A DNA stretch of 28,398 bases from a bacterium (GTDB taxonomy: Bacteria > Latescibacterota > Latescibacteria > Latescibacterales > Latescibacteraceae): assembly GCA_021372535.1 (NCBI GenBank), contig JAJFUH010000061.1, positions 1-28,398 of the forward strand, in the 5' to 3' direction. Both the position numbers and the translations under genes were made by a program. Below the pieces are notes generated by a model. The model worked only from the letters and a program-made list of their open reading frames with translations. It did not search any database and was not told where the DNA came from. Shown in pieces: positions 6,917-15,370 of the stretch (positions within the stretch are counted from its first letter, which is position 1; every line of letters begins with the position of its first letter).

Positions 6917-7714
6917 ATGAAACAGGAAAACCTCAGATACATCCGAACATGGTTTGACAGCTATATCAATGCATTTAACGACGGGACCCCGAATACAGCA
7001 TTAATAATTCTCTCCAAGCGGGAACATATCCTTTCCGTCATGGCCAACTGCCGTGTCATCGCCGGTGAACTCGGATGGTCCGGTCATGAGTGCGATATTG
7101 CCGAAATGGCGGGTCTGCTTCATGATATCGGTCGTTTTTCGCAGTATGCCGAGTATGGGACATTCATCGACAGCGATTCCATCAATCACGGAGAACGCGG
7201 TTATGAGGTCGTTTCCGGGGCGGGCATTCTCGATAACCTCAAACAGGGATATCGTCGTATAATTCTCGATGTGATACGATACCACAACAACAAGAAATTC
7301 TCAAATATTGCCGATCCTGGCAGCCACCCGTTCATCAGACTCGTTCGTGACTGCGACCGGCTCGATAAATTCAGGGTCGTTGGCGAATCAATTCGCAACC
7401 GTTCCCGTGAAAGCGGTTCCGGAACTCCGCTAACGATGGAAAAAGACGGCCCGGTAAACCCGGTCATACCCGAAAAAATCCGCCGGAAAGAAACCGTTTC
7501 AAAAAAGGATATCCACTCGCAGCTCGACTATTACCTGTTTCAACTGTCATATGCTTTTGACATCGATTACCGGGCGACATATCGACACATGCTCGACGGG
7601 GGTATACTCGATCTCCTGATGAATGCCGTTCCCCGGGAGCAGAACATTATCGATGCGCTGGAACTCATATCGGAGTATCTCCATAATCAGTCCGGAGACA
7701 AGAAGCATCGGTGA
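6917..7714 (+). CDS. HD-domain metal-dependent phosphohydrolase
   Basis: A 265-aa cytosolic HD-superfamily protein. The metal and phosphate ligands are visible in order: H37 (SKREHIL), H69-D70 (LLHDIGRF), H91 (NHGERG), H123 (RYHNNKK) and D147 (RDCDRLDKFR). The extra histidines suggest a binuclear site like those in HD-type phosphodiesterases or nucleotidases. There is no GYP motif, so cyclic-di-GMP hydrolysis is not indicated. The C-terminal third is helical and unassigned. The ribosome site before ATG 6917 is weak, and the gene stands alone beside the MITE-like element. Substrate unknown. Confidence 0.82.
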   Translation: MKQENLRYIRTWFDSYINAFNDGTPNTALIILSKREHILSVMANCRVIAGELGWSGHECDIAEMAGLLHDIGRFSQYAEYGTFIDSDSINHGERGYEVVSGAGILDNLKQGYRRIILDVIRYHNNKKFSNIADPGSHPFIRLVRDCDRLDKFRVVGESIRNRSRESGSGTPLTMEKDGPVNPVIPEKIRRKETVSKKDIHSQLDYYLFQLSYAFDIDYRATYRHMLDGGILDLLMNAVPREQNIIDALELISEYLHNQSGDKKHR

Positions 7715-7828
7715 TCTTTGGATTTATCATCGGGTACAAAAAATCATAGATCATATATTATCAATATATTACATGCTGTTCCTGTTTGTTTAATAGAATA
7801 ACCACTAACTTTTTTACCGTGATTTCTT

Positions 7829-9964
7829 ATGCATATACCAGAGCTTCTTGCACCCGCAGGATCCATCGAGGCATTCCGGGCAGGTTTTAATGCCGGCGCC
7901 GATGCCTTTTATCTGGGTTACGGTGATTTCAACGCCCGCAGGCGAGCGAAAAATTTCACCGACGATGAAGTCCGTCTTGCAGTCGATCTGGCGCATCAGC
8001 ATGGCAAAAAAATCTATATAACCCTCAATACCCTCGTCTTCGACCATGAGATTGAACACCTTGCCGGTGTGTTTGAACACATCAGGGAAATTCGCGCCGA
8101 TGCGGTGATTGTCCAGGACTGGGGAGTCATCGCGCTGCTCAGGAAATTCTATCCCGAAATACCAATCCATGCTTCGACCCAGATGTTCTGCCATAACTCG
8201 TTCCATGCGGAATTTCTCAGGGATCGGGGAATCACACGGATCATTCTGCCGCGGGAACTGAAAATCGACGAAATCAGGAGTATAATGGAACGGGTTCCCC
8301 TCGAATACGAGATATTCATCCACGGCGCCATGTGTTTTTCATTTTCGGGATGCTGCCTGTTTTCCTCGTATCGTCACGGCGAATCGGCAAACCGCGGAAG
8401 ATGCAGGCAGATGTGCCGTTTCCCCTTCGATGACGGTAAAGGAACGGCGTATCCGTTTTCGATGAAAGACCTCGATTCCCTCGGCCATATGCGCGAACTC
8501 CTCGATCTGGGAGTGGCAGCATTCAAGATCGAGGGCCGGTTGAAAAACGCCTCGTATGTCGGGGAAACAGTGTCCGCATACCGCGCTTTGATCGATGCCT
8601 TTCGTGACGGTGCGTCCCTGTCGCCGGATATTCCCCGTCTGACAAAACAGCGTCGATCCGAAGCGGGATACCTGCTCACCGGCCCCGATTACGGGAAGCT
8701 CGTTGACAAAACCAATCCCGGAACATCGGGTGAGGTGTCCGGCGAAGTGCTGTCGATACATGAACAGAAAATAAGGATCATGTTTTATTCAAAGCCGCTG
8801 AAAGGATTGAAGCTCCGCATCCAGGACAGTGCCGGGAAAAATTTGTATACCGGGACGCTTCTCGACTTCAGCCGGGAAAAAAGCTCGCGGGACGGCAATG
8901 TGTTTGTATGGAATATCCGCGATCACATCCGCACATCGGGATTCAAACCTCCCTTTCTGGTATATGTCACAGGGAAAAGCACACCGGGGAATGTCTACCG
9001 TGAAATGAAAAAAATGGTCGATGAACAGATGACGTTCGAGCCTCTGGCGCTCGAAATCGACTGCAACGCGGACAGGATTGAAATCACAGCACATTTTGAA
9101 ACTTTTACCGGTGATTTCACCGAACGGTATGCTATAACGACATCACAGGCGCAATCACATCCTCTTACAGGCGCTCAGGTCGAACGTATTTTTTCACAAA
9201 CGGATCGTTATCCTTTCCGGATTGCCTCGATCAACTGCCATGTCGATGATGAGAATCTCTTCTGCCCCGTACATTCACTGAAATCGGCGCGGAGGTCTTT
9301 TTACCGGGATATATACGATTTCTACAACAATATCAAAAACCGTGAAAGAGACCGGCGCATTTCGGCGCTCATGGAGTACGTTCATTCCATCGGACACGAA
9401 CATATATCCGAACAAAAACAGATGACCTTCCGTTATGCAAATTCGCCACTCATCGGCGGTTCGGCGGCCACCGCCGATTTTACCGTCCACCGGGCGGAAT
9501 CCGGTCAAATCCCTGATGTATCGCCATCGCAGAATGTGATGCTTCTCCTTCCCCTTTTCACACCGGAGAAGAAACTCCATGACTGGGAAAACTGGATCGG
9601 AAAACTCATTACGCACGGATACACTCGTTTTATGGCGCCGACATACGGATGGCTCGTGCTGATGGAAAGATACCCCGTGGCTGAATGGATCGCCGGGCCA
9701 TTTCTCTATCTGGTCAATTCATGTGCGGTCGATTATTTCAAGCAAAGTAAAATAAGATATTTTACCCTGTCTCCCGATTTGAATCCCGATGACATGGGCG
9801 CAGTCGCACAGTCAGGAAACCGTCTTATCGCTCTCAATTCCCCCCGAGAGGTTTTCGCAACCCGTTTATCCGTACCGGACAATGTATACCGTTTACACGG
9901 AACATCCTGCCGACCGGTGAAATATGCTGATTACACCGTAATCGAAGAATGCCGAAAGAGCTGA
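7829..9964 (+). CDS. U32-family protein (RlhA/TrhP-like RNA hydroxylation or collagenase-like peptidase)
   Basis: A 711-aa member of the U32 family. The first ~300 residues form the U32 TIM-barrel domain (LLAPAGSIEAFRAGFNAGADAFYLG at the start). The family signature lies at residues 161-179 (EIFIHGAMC...GCC), with cysteines 169, 175/176, 192 and 196 as likely Fe-S ligands. Known relatives RlhA and TrhP use prephenate to hydroxylate 23S rRNA or tRNA wobble uridine; others are annotated as collagenase-like peptidases. The middle part resembles the RlhA-type extension. Residues about 605-656 look like a degenerate second copy of residues 97-148. The ATG at 7829 lacks a clear Shine-Dalgarno sequence. 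Length is slightly above the usual RlhA (about 650 aa). Confidence 0.85.
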   Translation: MHIPELLAPAGSIEAFRAGFNAGADAFYLGYGDFNARRRAKNFTDDEVRLAVDLAHQHGKKIYITLNTLVFDHEIEHLAGVFEHIREIRADAVIVQDWGVIALLRKFYPEIPIHASTQMFCHNSFHAEFLRDRGITRIILPRELKIDEIRSIMERVPLEYEIFIHGAMCFSFSGCCLFSSYRHGESANRGRCRQMCRFPFDDGKGTAYPFSMKDLDSLGHMRELLDLGVAAFKIEGRLKNASYVGETVSAYRALIDAFRDGASLSPDIPRLTKQRRSEAGYLLTGPDYGKLVDKTNPGTSGEVSGEVLSIHEQKIRIMFYSKPLKGLKLRIQDSAGKNLYTGTLLDFSREKSSRDGNVFVWNIRDHIRTSGFKPPFLVYVTGKSTPGNVYREMKKMVDEQMTFEPLALEIDCNADRIEITAHFETFTGDFTERYAITTSQAQSHPLTGAQVERIFSQTDRYPFRIASINCHVDDENLFCPVHSLKSARRSFYRDIYDFYNNIKNRERDRRISALMEYVHSIGHEHISEQKQMTFRYANSPLIGGSAATADFTVHRAESGQIPDVSPSQNVMLLLPLFTPEKKLHDWENWIGKLITHGYTRFMAPTYGWLVLMERYPVAEWIAGPFLYLVNSCAVDYFKQSKIRYFTLSPDLNPDDMGAVAQSGNRLIALNSPREVFATRLSVPDNVYRLHGTSCRPVKYADYTVIEECRKS

Positions 9965-10341
9965 TTATAATAATGTACACTTTCCGTTTCAAAACAGCAT
10001 CTATAACTGTGACAAGCATTTAATATAATTTTCTTCCTCTTTCTTCCTCTCGTCAATCGCGTTTAAACGTTCGGTGAACCAGATATAAGCCATCATACCG
10101 TGAAATTTATTTCGTCCATCGTATTGTCGATAATATTGGATTTGTGTCTACTTTAATAGACATACAGAATAATACTATCCCCATTCGAGTCCCGATTATT
10201 AATCTGCCATGCAACACCTATCACTTTTATTATCAATATATTGTGTCAAATTTATTATTTTTGGCACAAATTTTGTTCACTTCTACACTTCAGGATAATA
10301 CTTCGATGTTTAATTTTAAACACACAAGAAGAGTAATTATC
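9965..10341. other. AT-rich intergenic region
   Basis: A 377-bp AT-rich gap. It holds a small hairpin (tgtcta 10145-10150 / tagaca 10157-10162), a 15-mer (10228-10242) also found upstream of the U32 gene (7756-7770), and a sigma54-like element near 10262. An open frame from GTG 10144 runs through it into the next gene but has AT-driven composition and no ribosome site, so I treat it as leader sequence. Confidence 0.55.
10262..10277 (+). promoter_or_regulatory. Possible sigma54 (-24/-12) promoter
   Basis: TGGCAC-N5-TTGTT places GG (10263-10264) and GT (10275-10276) exactly 10 nt apart. The -24 box is perfect, but the -12 box has GT instead of the invariant GC. It lies 64 nt upstream of ATG 10342. 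Confidence 0.3.
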
Positions 10342-10737
10342 ATGAAAATTTTGTTCTACAGTAAAAATGACAACCAGTTCTGCAGAAAATTCTGCGAGAT
10401 GGTCGAATCGGTTATTCCCGACTGCGATAAAGAAGTGTACCGAAGCATCGAATCGCTTCAGAACAGTCTTTGCAGACCATTGTATTATGACACGGCTATC
10501 GGTGTATTTTTTATAACCGATCATCATGAGCTCTCGGAGATTATGGAACTTCAAGCGCTCTTTCGCAATATCCGTCTTATCGTTTTACTTCCCGACCGAC
10601 AAAAAGAAACTATAACAAAGGGACACACACTTCACCCTCGATTTTTGAGTTTTGTCGATAATAATCACTCGGAGATTCTGGCGATCCTCGAAAAAATGAC
10701 CGGAAAAGATTATACGGAAAAATCCGAACACAGATGA
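10342..10737 (+). CDS. Small uncharacterised protein, possibly receiver-like
   Basis: A 131-aa cytosolic protein beginning MKILFYSKNDNQFCRKFCEMVE. I do not recognise a named family. The alternating hydrophobic strands and helices (KILFYS, YDTAIGVFFI, IRLIVLLPD, RFLSFVD) recall a flavodoxin-like or response-regulator fold, but there is no acidic pocket or phospho-acceptor aspartate pattern, so it would be a pseudo-receiver at most. ATG 10342 is chosen over an upstream GTG in the same frame because AAGAAGAG lies about 9 nt before it and the upstream part looks non-coding. It precedes a chemoreceptor gene by 254 bp on the same strand, which hints at a signalling link. Confidence 0.65.
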   Translation: MKILFYSKNDNQFCRKFCEMVESVIPDCDKEVYRSIESLQNSLCRPLYYDTAIGVFFITDHHELSEIMELQALFRNIRLIVLLPDRQKETITKGHTLHPRFLSFVDNNHSEILAILEKMTGKDYTEKSEHR

Positions 10738-10991
10738 GCGTATAATATCGCGAAATATCTATTCTTATTTTGAGCATATGTACCCGAGAATACGGTGACA
10801 GGATATTACCGGTGCATGCATTAACGATTAAAACAGAACATGTTCATGGTTCCGGCCGGACCTGAACAAAATGAACGGCAGCGAGGAATAACAGTTACCT
10901 GTTTATCATGAGAATTTTCGAAATAATGGTTTTGCAGTTATTGAGAAAATGGTCATGACGGACTTAAAATCTTTTAAAAAGGAGCGGTACG

Positions 10992-12926
10992 ATGTTCAAG
11001 AACATGAAGCTGGCGACAAAAATCGGATGCGGATTCGGAATATTGATTGTGATAGCAGCGATCATGGGATACACGGGATGGAGCAGCCTGAGAACCGTGC
11101 GATACAATGTCGAGATTGGTAATGGCGCCGGCCAGATGGTGACTCAATCCCTGAAAGGCCGTCAGCACGAGAAGAATTTTATTATGAGGAAGGACAAAAC
11201 ATATCTCGAAGAAGCAAAAAAACTCATCGATGAATTTCATGTGCAGACAGCCGAAACCACAAGTAAGCTCAAGGACGAAAAGGATCGTGAAACCGTCCGT
11301 CAGATCGATGGTCTCGCCGAAACATGGTTTAAAGAACTGACTGAGTACGGTGTAATCGAGGGGCAGAAGACCGATGCCGAGGAAGTAATGGTCGAGCAGG
11401 CTCGTTCCGCGATTGCCGAGATCGACAAGATGCGCGCAGATCAGCTGAAAAAGCTTGTTAACGAACTGGCAGGCCAGAAGTCATCTGCCGGAGTGAAGGA
11501 TCGAGTTGATAAAGCCGAAGACGCCAGTCATCTCGCAATTCTTATTCTCGAAGCCCGTCGTCAGGAGAAGAACTTCATAATCCGCGGAGACCGTCAGTCG
11601 ATCGATACGGTTAATAAGGCGGTTGTTGATATCGTTACGTTGTGTGAAGACCTCAAGCTGCGATTCAAGGATGAGGCTAATGACCAGCAGGCCGATAATG
11701 TCATTAAGTCCACAGAGATGTATAAAAAAGCTTTTGAAACCTATGTGACGTATATCGATGCGCAGAAAAAGAAGGAAGAAAACATGCTTGCGGCGGCGCG
11801 CAGCCTTCAGGAGAAAGCTACCGGACTTCGCGATGAACAGAGTAATAAGATGAATTCGGCCATGGCCGGGGCGAATATGCTGATGATCGGGCTGGCGCTC
11901 GGTGGAATAATTATCGGAATCTTACTCGCATTCGTGATCACGAAGAGTATCGTGAAACCGATCAACGCAATAATCGAGGGATTGAGTTCGGGCGCCGAAC
12001 AGGTGGCGGCTGCATCGAACGAGGTTTCATCGTCCAGCCAGTCGATGGCGGAAGGAGCAAGTGAGCAGGCATCGAGTCTCGAAGAGATATCTTCATCTCT
12101 CGAGGAAATGACCTCGATGACCCGTCAGAACGCCCAGAACGCATGTCAGGCCGATACGCTTGCGGGAGAAGCACAAAATTCTGCGGGTAAGGGCGCGGAG
12201 ACAATGACCCGGATGACCGAAGCAATCGACCGGATAAAGTCATCCTCGGACGAAACGGCCAAGATTATCAAAACAATCGACGAAATCGCGTTCCAGACCA
12301 ATCTTCTTGCCCTTAATGCCGCGGTGGAAGCCGCCCGCGCCGGCGAGGCTGGCATGGGATTCGCCGTGGTTGCCGAAGAAGTGCGTAATCTTGCACAGCG
12401 GAGCGCAGAAGCCGCCAAGACAACATCGGCGCTTATCGAGGAATCCCAGTCGAACGCCTGTGACGGTGTCATAGTGACAAAAGAGGTGGCCAATATTCTT
12501 TCCGAAATATCGCGGATTGTACAGAAGGTTAAACAGCTTATCAACGAAGTTTCGACAGCGAGCAACGAACAGACACAGGGTATAACACAGATCAATACCG
12601 CTATAACTCAGATGGATCAGGTGACCCAGACAGCTGCGGCCAGCGCAGAAGAATCCGCCTCGGCAAGCGAAGAGCTGTCTTCCCAGGCATCGGAGCTCAA
12701 CACCATGGTCGATGTTCTCATAGCCATTGTGGGCAGCAGGAACGGAACAGGACCTTCCAAAAAGCTCCCGGAGAGGAAAAAGGTCAAAGCCCTTTCAAAC
12801 GGACATAAAAAACCGATAAAAACTCACACACCGGAGAAGGTTCAACAACACCACAATCACACGGCGACAGTTATCAAGCCCGAAGATGTGATTCCGCTGG
12901 AGAGTGAAGAGTTCGAGGAGTTTTAA
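10992..12926 (+). CDS. Methyl-accepting chemotaxis protein with bimodular helical sensor
   Basis: A 644-aa transmembrane chemoreceptor. Membrane segment 1 lies at about residues 10-30 and segment 2 at about 295-317. The ~260-residue periplasmic region is all-helical and internally repeated: [13 protein letters not shown] (56-68) and [13 protein letters not shown] (188-200). This is the hallmark of a helical bimodular (HBM) sensor. The HAMP region is reduced to little more than [14 protein letters not shown]. The signalling hairpin is [21 protein letters not shown] (from about 431) and onward to [12 protein letters not shown]. The extreme C-terminus EFEEF fits the x-aromatic-x-x-aromatic pentapeptide that tethers CheR/CheB. 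An AGGAG ribosome site precedes ATG 10992. No che genes are in the window, so it must feed an array encoded elsewhere. Confidence 0.93.
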   Translation: MFKNMKLATKIGCGFGILIVIAAIMGYTGWSSLRTVRYNVEIGNGAGQMVTQSLKGRQHEKNFIMRKDKTYLEEAKKLIDEFHVQTAETTSKLKDEKDRETVRQIDGLAETWFKELTEYGVIEGQKTDAEEVMVEQARSAIAEIDKMRADQLKKLVNELAGQKSSAGVKDRVDKAEDASHLAILILEARRQEKNFIIRGDRQSIDTVNKAVVDIVTLCEDLKLRFKDEANDQQADNVIKSTEMYKKAFETYVTYIDAQKKKEENMLAAARSLQEKATGLRDEQSNKMNSAMAGANMLMIGLALGGIIIGILLAFVITKSIVKPINAIIEGLSSGAEQVAAASNEVSSSSQSMAEGASEQASSLEEISSSLEEMTSMTRQNAQNACQADTLAGEAQNSAGKGAETMTRMTEAIDRIKSSSDETAKIIKTIDEIAFQTNLLALNAAVEAARAGEAGMGFAVVAEEVRNLAQRSAEAAKTTSALIEESQSNACDGVIVTKEVANILSEISRIVQKVKQLINEVSTASNEQTQGITQINTAITQMDQVTQTAAASAEESASASEELSSQASELNTMVDVLIAIVGSRNGTGPSKKLPERKKVKALSNGHKKPIKTHTPEKVQQHHNHTATVIKPEDVIPLESEEFEEF

Positions 12927-12951
12927 TATCACAACCAGGAGGTTCAGGTTA

Positions 12952-12992
12952 GGGAGGGGTCATATGCTGTTTCCAGCAATGTGCCCCTCCTG
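12952..12992 (+). terminator. Hairpin between chemoreceptor and porin genes
   Basis: A long imperfect stem pairs ggaggggtcatatgctg (12954-12970) with cagcaatgtgcccctcc (12975-12991) around a tttc loop. No T-run follows, so it may be a factor-dependent terminator, an mRNA-stabilising hairpin or a leader element of the porin gene. Confidence 0.45.
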
Positions 12993-13066
12993 AGGGATTA
13001 TCGCGAAATTTTAATTCAGCTTCTTTGCCTTCACTCATACCCTTTCCTATCTCAGGAGAAGCGGCA

Positions 13067-14560
13067 ATGAACAGATACCTTATCGTGCCGGTTGTGGCAA
13101 GCGCTCTTCTGCTGATACACGGGATTTGCGGCGCTCAGACACAGAATCTTGACGATGTCATGACACTTATAAAAAGTGTCGAGGAAAAGATTCAGGCACT
13201 CGACGAACAGCAGAAACAGAGCGTACCATCCAAAATCGCGCAGCTCGAACAGCAGATAGAACAGATCAGAAACACCACCCGCACCGACACCGAATCAATC
13301 AATGGCATCGCAACGGAAATACGAACATTGATGGCAGAACTACGCAACAACATGAATCAGCCGCAAAAACCCGACAATCCTCCGCAACCGGTACCCGCGC
13401 CGAATAAACAGGATAAATCAATATCAGACAAAGATTTCCGGGTATTCTGGAATAACGGTGTCTGCATGAATACCGCGGACAAGGCTTTTCAGTTCAGGAT
13501 CGGGGCCCGGATCATGAATGACTGGACTTTCATGAGCGGTCAGGATAAAGTCACGGAAAAACTCGGGCCACTGGATGATGGTACTGAATTCAGACGTGCG
13601 TGGATCCAGTTCTCGGGTCTTGCGTATGGAAATACCGAATTCAACGCCCTTTTAGGGCTGAACAGCGGAAAGCCCGAAATTCTCGATGTCTATGTCGGGC
13701 TGAAAAACATCCCCGGAGCCGGAAATATCCGCATCGGGCATTTCAAGGAGCCTATCGGCCTGGAACAGCTCATGAGCAGCAACGATCTGTCCTTTGTCGA
13801 GCGGTCATTCGCCCATGCCCTCAATCCGTTCAGAAACACCGGTGTCATGCTCTCAAACAGCGTCATCAAGGGACGCGCGACATGGGCGGCAGGCGCCTTC
13901 CGCGAAAGCGACACATCGGGAAACGGCTCCGGAGATGGTAAATACAATTATACCGTGCGGCTGAGCGGCTTACCCCTCTTTACCGAAAAAGGGGTCAAAC
14001 TGATCCATATCGGAGCATCGTACAGTTATCGTAATCCATTAAAACACCAGATACAGTACAAGTCGAGAAACGAGACGCATCTCGGGCCGTACTTCGTGAA
14101 TACGGGTACCCTTAATACGGACAGTATCAATCTGATAAACGCAGAGGCGGCAGGTATTTACAGCCGAGCATATTTCCAGGGCGAGTATATCAGTTCCGAG
14201 GCCGACATGACCACAGGCGACAATGCGGGATTTTCTTCGTACTATATCATGGGAAGCATATTTCTGACTCCACACCACCGTGCATACAAACAGTCCAGCG
14301 GAACATTCGGAGGCGCTGTCATGGACGAGAAGTCGTTTTTCGGCAATGGCGGCTGTGGCGCATGGGAAGCGACAGTGCGGTATTCGAATATCGATCTTAC
14401 GGACGGAGCTGTAAATGGCGGAGAGGCGACGGATATCACCATCGGGCTTAACTGGTATCTTAATCAGAATACCCGTGTGATGGTTAACTATATTTATTCC
14501 GATCTTGACGATACAGGTAAGGCGCGCGCTCTTCTTATGAGGTTCCAGTTCAACATGTGA
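13067..14560 (+). CDS. Phosphate/polyphosphate-selective porin, OprO/OprP family
   Basis: A 497-aa outer-membrane protein. The signal peptide is MNRYLIVPVVASALLLIHGICGAQ. Residues about 25-100 form a coiled coil (KSVEEKIQALDEQQKQ, IAQLEQQIEQI), followed by a proline-rich linker. The rest is a Porin_O_P beta-barrel with family motifs such as FQFRIGARI, EFRRAWIQFSG, IRIGHFKEPIGLEQLMSS, LSFVERSFAHAL and FRNTGVMLSN, ending in RFQFNM. OprP and OprO take up phosphate and pyrophosphate/polyphosphate; many distant members have unknown specificity. ATG 13067 with AGGAG (13054-13058) is preferred over an upstream in-frame start at 13025. The convergent neighbour cluster includes polyphosphate kinase. 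The 3' end of the gene is duplicated downstream. Confidence 0.85.
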   Translation: MNRYLIVPVVASALLLIHGICGAQTQNLDDVMTLIKSVEEKIQALDEQQKQSVPSKIAQLEQQIEQIRNTTRTDTESINGIATEIRTLMAELRNNMNQPQKPDNPPQPVPAPNKQDKSISDKDFRVFWNNGVCMNTADKAFQFRIGARIMNDWTFMSGQDKVTEKLGPLDDGTEFRRAWIQFSGLAYGNTEFNALLGLNSGKPEILDVYVGLKNIPGAGNIRIGHFKEPIGLEQLMSSNDLSFVERSFAHALNPFRNTGVMLSNSVIKGRATWAAGAFRESDTSGNGSGDGKYNYTVRLSGLPLFTEKGVKLIHIGASYSYRNPLKHQIQYKSRNETHLGPYFVNTGTLNTDSINLINAEAAGIYSRAYFQGEYISSEADMTTGDNAGFSSYYIMGSIFLTPHHRAYKQSSGTFGGAVMDEKSFFGNGGCGAWEATVRYSNIDLTDGAVNGGEATDITIGLNWYLNQNTRVMVNYIYSDLDDTGKARALLMRFQFNM

Positions 14561-15077
14561 TCATCGGCCAGTCGAGGGTAAATCGTATGAACAAGAGAAT
14601 GTTCGTAAAACAAATAATCCTCTTCGAGATTACAGCGTACTCAATCATCATATTCATGTTTTTCGCGGATGAGATTTTCGACTTGCCCCACTATTTACTG
14701 GGAGCCCCGGCAACGCCGATAAACTGGACCGAGAGTTACATGGAATCGGGATTTGTTACCGTTCTGGCTGTTATTACCATCGTACAATCGTATTTGCGAT
14801 TCCGGTAAGACGAACTCTCTTTTCTTTTGAGATTCCAGTTCTACATGTGATTATCAGGCAGATAAGGAAAACCGTATGCATAAACGAAAATTTGAAAACC
14901 GGATAGTCCTCTGCGAGATTATTGGATTTACAATCGCCGTATTCATGTTATTCGCGGACGAGGTCTTCGACTTGCCCCACTATTTACTGGGAGCCCCGGC
15001 AACGCCGATAAACTGGGTCGAGAGTTTCATGGAATCGGGCTTCGTGATCGTTCTGGCGATCATCACCATCTCCAACT
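14529..15077 (+). repeat. 289-bp tandem duplication (porin 3' end plus small membrane gene)
   Basis: Two direct copies, about 14529-14787 and about 14817-15077, have a period of 289 bp. Each begins with the last codons of the porin gene (ttccagtt...acatgtgat), followed by a spacer and the start and first ~63 codons of a small membrane protein. The second porin tail (about 14817-14850) is a non-coding relic. A 51-bp run is identical in both (14677-14727 and 14966-15016), while flanks are clearly diverged. Confidence 0.85.
14587..14808 (+). CDS. Small two-helix membrane protein, truncated duplicate
   Basis: A 73-aa membrane protein. Helix 1 is about residues 8-28 (IILFEITAYSIIIFMFFADE) and helix 2 about 52-70 (GFVTVLAVITIVQSYL). 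Between them lies the conserved loop FDLPHYLLGAPATPINW. It corresponds to the N-terminal half of its downstream paralogue and lacks that protein's cysteine domain, ending instead in YLRFR just after helix 2. ATG 14587 has GAGGG 8 nt upstream; a GTG at 14557 overlapping the porin stop is possible but not shared with the second copy. It may be a relic or a short partner competing with the longer copy. Confidence 0.65.
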   Translation: MNKRMFVKQIILFEITAYSIIIFMFFADEIFDLPHYLLGAPATPINWTESYMESGFVTVLAVITIVQSYLRFR

Positions 15078-15355
15078 CATGCTGTAACTTGAATAAGATA
15101 AAATATCTCGAGGGTTTTCTGCCTGTGTGCTCATTCTGTAAAAAGATTAAAACAGGGGATACATGGATACCTATAGAGGAATATATCAGTAAAAATTCCA
15201 ACGCTGTGTTTTCACATGGATTCTGCCCCGAATGTGCCAAAAAATATTATGGGCAGTATATGCAGAAAGAAGACAATTTCGTCGCCGGCGACCTCAAAGA
15301 GCAGGCACGAAAGAGCAAAGAATCCACCTTAAAAGAAGGTGGGTTTCTATTTTGA
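14876..15355 (+). CDS. Two-helix membrane protein with C-terminal CxxC...CxxC domain
   Basis: A 159-aa protein. Two membrane helices flank the loop FDLPHYLLGAPATPINW, as in its upstream paralogue. Next comes LEGFLPVCSFCKKIKTGDTWIPIEEYIS and HGFCPECAKKYYG, a four-cysteine module (VCSFC and FCPEC) of the type found at the ends of PAS or receiver signalling proteins, probably binding zinc. The N-terminal module resembles the membrane anchor of some sensor kinases, so this looks like a kinase-less signalling stub. ATG 14876 follows AAGGAAA. The C-terminal codons overlap an intrinsic terminator. It is convergent with ppk1, 15 nt away. Confidence 0.75.
   Translation: MHKRKFENRIVLCEIIGFTIAVFMLFADEVFDLPHYLLGAPATPINWVESFMESGFVIVLAIITISNSCCNLNKIKYLEGFLPVCSFCKKIKTGDTWIPIEEYISKNSNAVFSHGFCPECAKKYYGQYMQKEDNFVAGDLKEQARKSKESTLKEGGFLF
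15324..15353 (+). terminator. Intrinsic terminator overlapping the gene's last codons
   Basis: Stem ccacctt (15324-15330) / aaggtgg (15336-15342), loop aaaag, followed by gtttctatttt. The hairpin encodes residues near STLKEGG and the T-rich tract runs into the TGA stop at 15353-15355. It sits between two convergent genes and could also slow transcription arriving from ppk1. Confidence 0.7.
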
Positions 15356-15370
15356 AATAATGAGGGGTAA

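Noticed and set aside
10144-10341. 66-codon extension upstream of the small possible receiver-like protein
   Set aside because: AT-driven composition, no ribosome site, and an internal ATG at 10342 with a plausible Shine-Dalgarno sequence.
14557-14586. GTG start overlapping the porin stop for the 73-aa membrane protein
   Set aside because: The equivalent GTG in the second copy is out of frame with the protein, while ATG is shared by both copies.
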